A DNA stretch of 64,000 nucleotides, from assembly GCA_018857735.1 (NCBI GenBank), contig JABMCL010000660.1, forward strand, positions 562,001-626,000, in the 5' to 3' direction. Position 1 is the first letter of the stretch; each line of letters opens with the position of its first letter. The translations under genes were made by a program, and so were the position numbers. Below, in pieces: positions 62,571-64,000 of this stretch. This DNA is from Alviniconcha marisindica (Eukaryota > Mollusca > Gastropoda > Provannidae). The notes under the pieces were generated by a model. It did no database searches. It saw only the letters and a program-made list of their open reading frames with translations, and was not told the DNA's origin.

Positions 62571-62593
62571 GGGTGTGTGTGGGGCTGTGCGTA

Positions 62594-62671
<78 letters not shown>

Positions 62672-62708
62672 CGCGCGCCTGCGTGTATGTGCGTGTGGCG
62701 TGCGCGAG

Positions 62709-62766
<58 letters not shown>

Positions 62767-62794
62767 TGCGCTGCCGCGTGTGATGTGCGTGCGC

Positions 62795-62843
<49 letters not shown>

Positions 62844-63040
62844 TGTACGTGTGCGTGCGTGACTGTGAGTGTTTGTGTATTGGTGTGTGTATGCGTGTAT
62901 GTGTGTGCGCGCGGGAGTGTGTGTGTGCGCGCGCGAGCGTGTGTGTGTGTGTGTGTGTGTGCGTGCATGCGTGATGTGTTTGTGTGTGCGTGTGTGTGTT
63001 GTGTATGTGAGCGTGCGTATGTGTGTATAGCGTATATGTG
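62571..63040. repeat. Long interrupted (TG)n array
   Basis: Nearly 470 bp of TG repeats broken by GCGC-, GTGC- and TATG-type interruptions. The alternating purine-pyrimidine sequence, including CGCGCG segments, is able to form Z-DNA. Confidence 0.95.
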
Positions 63041-63600
63041 TGCACATTAGGTACAGGTACATTAGGTAAGCGGGTGGCAGGCCACACAACGGAGGTGGCT
63101 ATCTTCAAACACCAGCAGCCACAGACGCCCAACGCTGTGTGGCCCGGCGAAGCAGAGGAGGCTTCACTCCATACCGCTCATAACTGTGTCTTCGCCTTAT
63201 TACGCCAACAATTAGGCTCCTCACCTCCACACCACACAGTTGCCAGCTGAGCTCCGGCCCTGGATGTCGGCAGACCTTGGGAGCCGACGACAGCTTTATT
63301 GCAGAACGTTCTTCTTTGTGGGAGGAACGCTGCTAACATTAACTCTGCATGCTGGCTACACATGCTGAGGGCACTCGCGTGGCTGGCATGGGACTGGCGA
63401 ATCAACCCGCTGCGTTGAGCGCTTCAGGGGGCAGCGCTACTTTCGTTTTATTTCTCTGGAGCTCGTTGGCTCCGTGTTATTTCGGGATCTCAAAACGTTT
63501 TCCGGGACCAGGTAACTCTTCTTCAATGTAATCTTTAGTTTTGAACGAACAACGCTCTAAGCCGAGATCCGTCTCAAAGTTGGGGGAGGGGCTGGGTATG
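63041..63600. other. Non-coding sequence at right end
   Basis: Moderately GC-rich, with open frames on both strands that resemble no known protein. An UNC5 exon cannot be excluded, but no domain signature is visible. Confidence 0.4.
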
Positions 63601-63659
63601 GGGGTGGGGGGCGAAGGGGAAAGGGGGTGGGGGGTTATCAGGGAGAGTGATTCCCAACC

Positions 63660-63687
63660 AGCTCTACCAACCAAACCCCCCCCCCTC

Positions 63688-63728
<41 letters not shown>

Positions 63729-63854
63729 GGGTGGGGGTGGGGGTGGGGGTGGGGGGGGGGGGGTGGGGGGTGGGGGTGGAGATGATACATTATCACACAA
63801 GGATAAAGTTTTAAACACAAGCCGGCTGTTTTACCTTTTTACAAATCTGTCTCA

Positions 63855-63887
<33 letters not shown>

Positions 63888-63948
63888 CGAGATGCACACA
63901 CACACACACACGCACGCACGCACGCAGGCACACACACTCACTCACTCA

Positions 63949-64000
<52 letters not shown>
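63660..64000. repeat. Terminal low-complexity cluster: C, A, G, GA and AC runs
   Basis: C runs, then about 35 bp of A (63,690-63,724), G-rich GGGGGT repeats, GA and GACA repeats, and finally an (AC)n array that runs to the last base of the window. Confidence 0.95.

Overview
This is an animal nuclear genome window, most likely from a lophotrochozoan and plausibly a gastropod mollusc. The species call is inference from exon-sized coding islands in large introns, very dense (AC)n, (GA)n and poly-G tracts, and many decayed dispersed repeats. There are no bacterial-type operons. Nearly all open frames longer than 60 codons are microsatellite or intron noise. The real coding content is a few short exons from two convergent genes plus one dead retrotransposon.

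Plus strand, about 1 kb to 33.1 kb (with a 3' UTR beyond): the 3' half of a calcium/calmodulin-dependent protein kinase II (CaMKII) gene. The kinase and regulatory exons lie upstream of the window. Present are a constitutive linker exon (20,235-20,315) and four exons that together encode the complete hub (association) domain: 29,034-29,109, 29,894-29,988, 32,068-32,182 and 33,000-33,120 with a TAG stop. Codon phases join exactly at every hub junction. Candidate alternative linker cassettes, all beginning and ending in phase 1 as expected for the CaMKII linker, lie at 1,017-1,025 (9-nt microexon), 11,054-11,104, within 16,760-17,012 and at 21,173-21,202.

Minus strand, 54.5 to 52.9 kb: the last three exons of a netrin receptor UNC5-type gene. 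They encode a serine/threonine/asparagine-rich linker and the C-terminal death domain, with the stop at 52,940. The rest of the gene lies beyond the window or was not recognised. CaMKII and UNC5 are tail to tail, separated by about 20 kb of 3' UTR and intergenic DNA.

Other content: a decayed Ty3/Gypsy-type retrotransposon (about 4.0-6.45 kb); a roughly 1 kb CpG-rich DNA-transposon-like insertion in a CaMKII intron (30,043-31,026); a dispersed repeat with a shared tail; a second dispersed family rich in TGACCTTGA-like half-sites; and many minisatellites and microsatellites, especially at 13.1-14.2 kb and 54.5-64 kb.

The most interesting signal is a sharp drop in CpG density near 16.95 kb, inside the CaMKII gene. 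By hand I count 33 CpG in 12,001-13,000 and 4 in 18,001-19,000. The low-CpG state persists to about 46.3 kb. It begins at the end of a GC-rich island holding an open frame whose 5' splice site is in phase with the linker exon. Together these suggest an internal promoter producing a kinase-less, hub-containing CaMKII transcript in a germline-methylated transcription unit. Copies of one repeat tail keep CpG left of the boundary and show TG/CA right of it, which supports the methylation reading.
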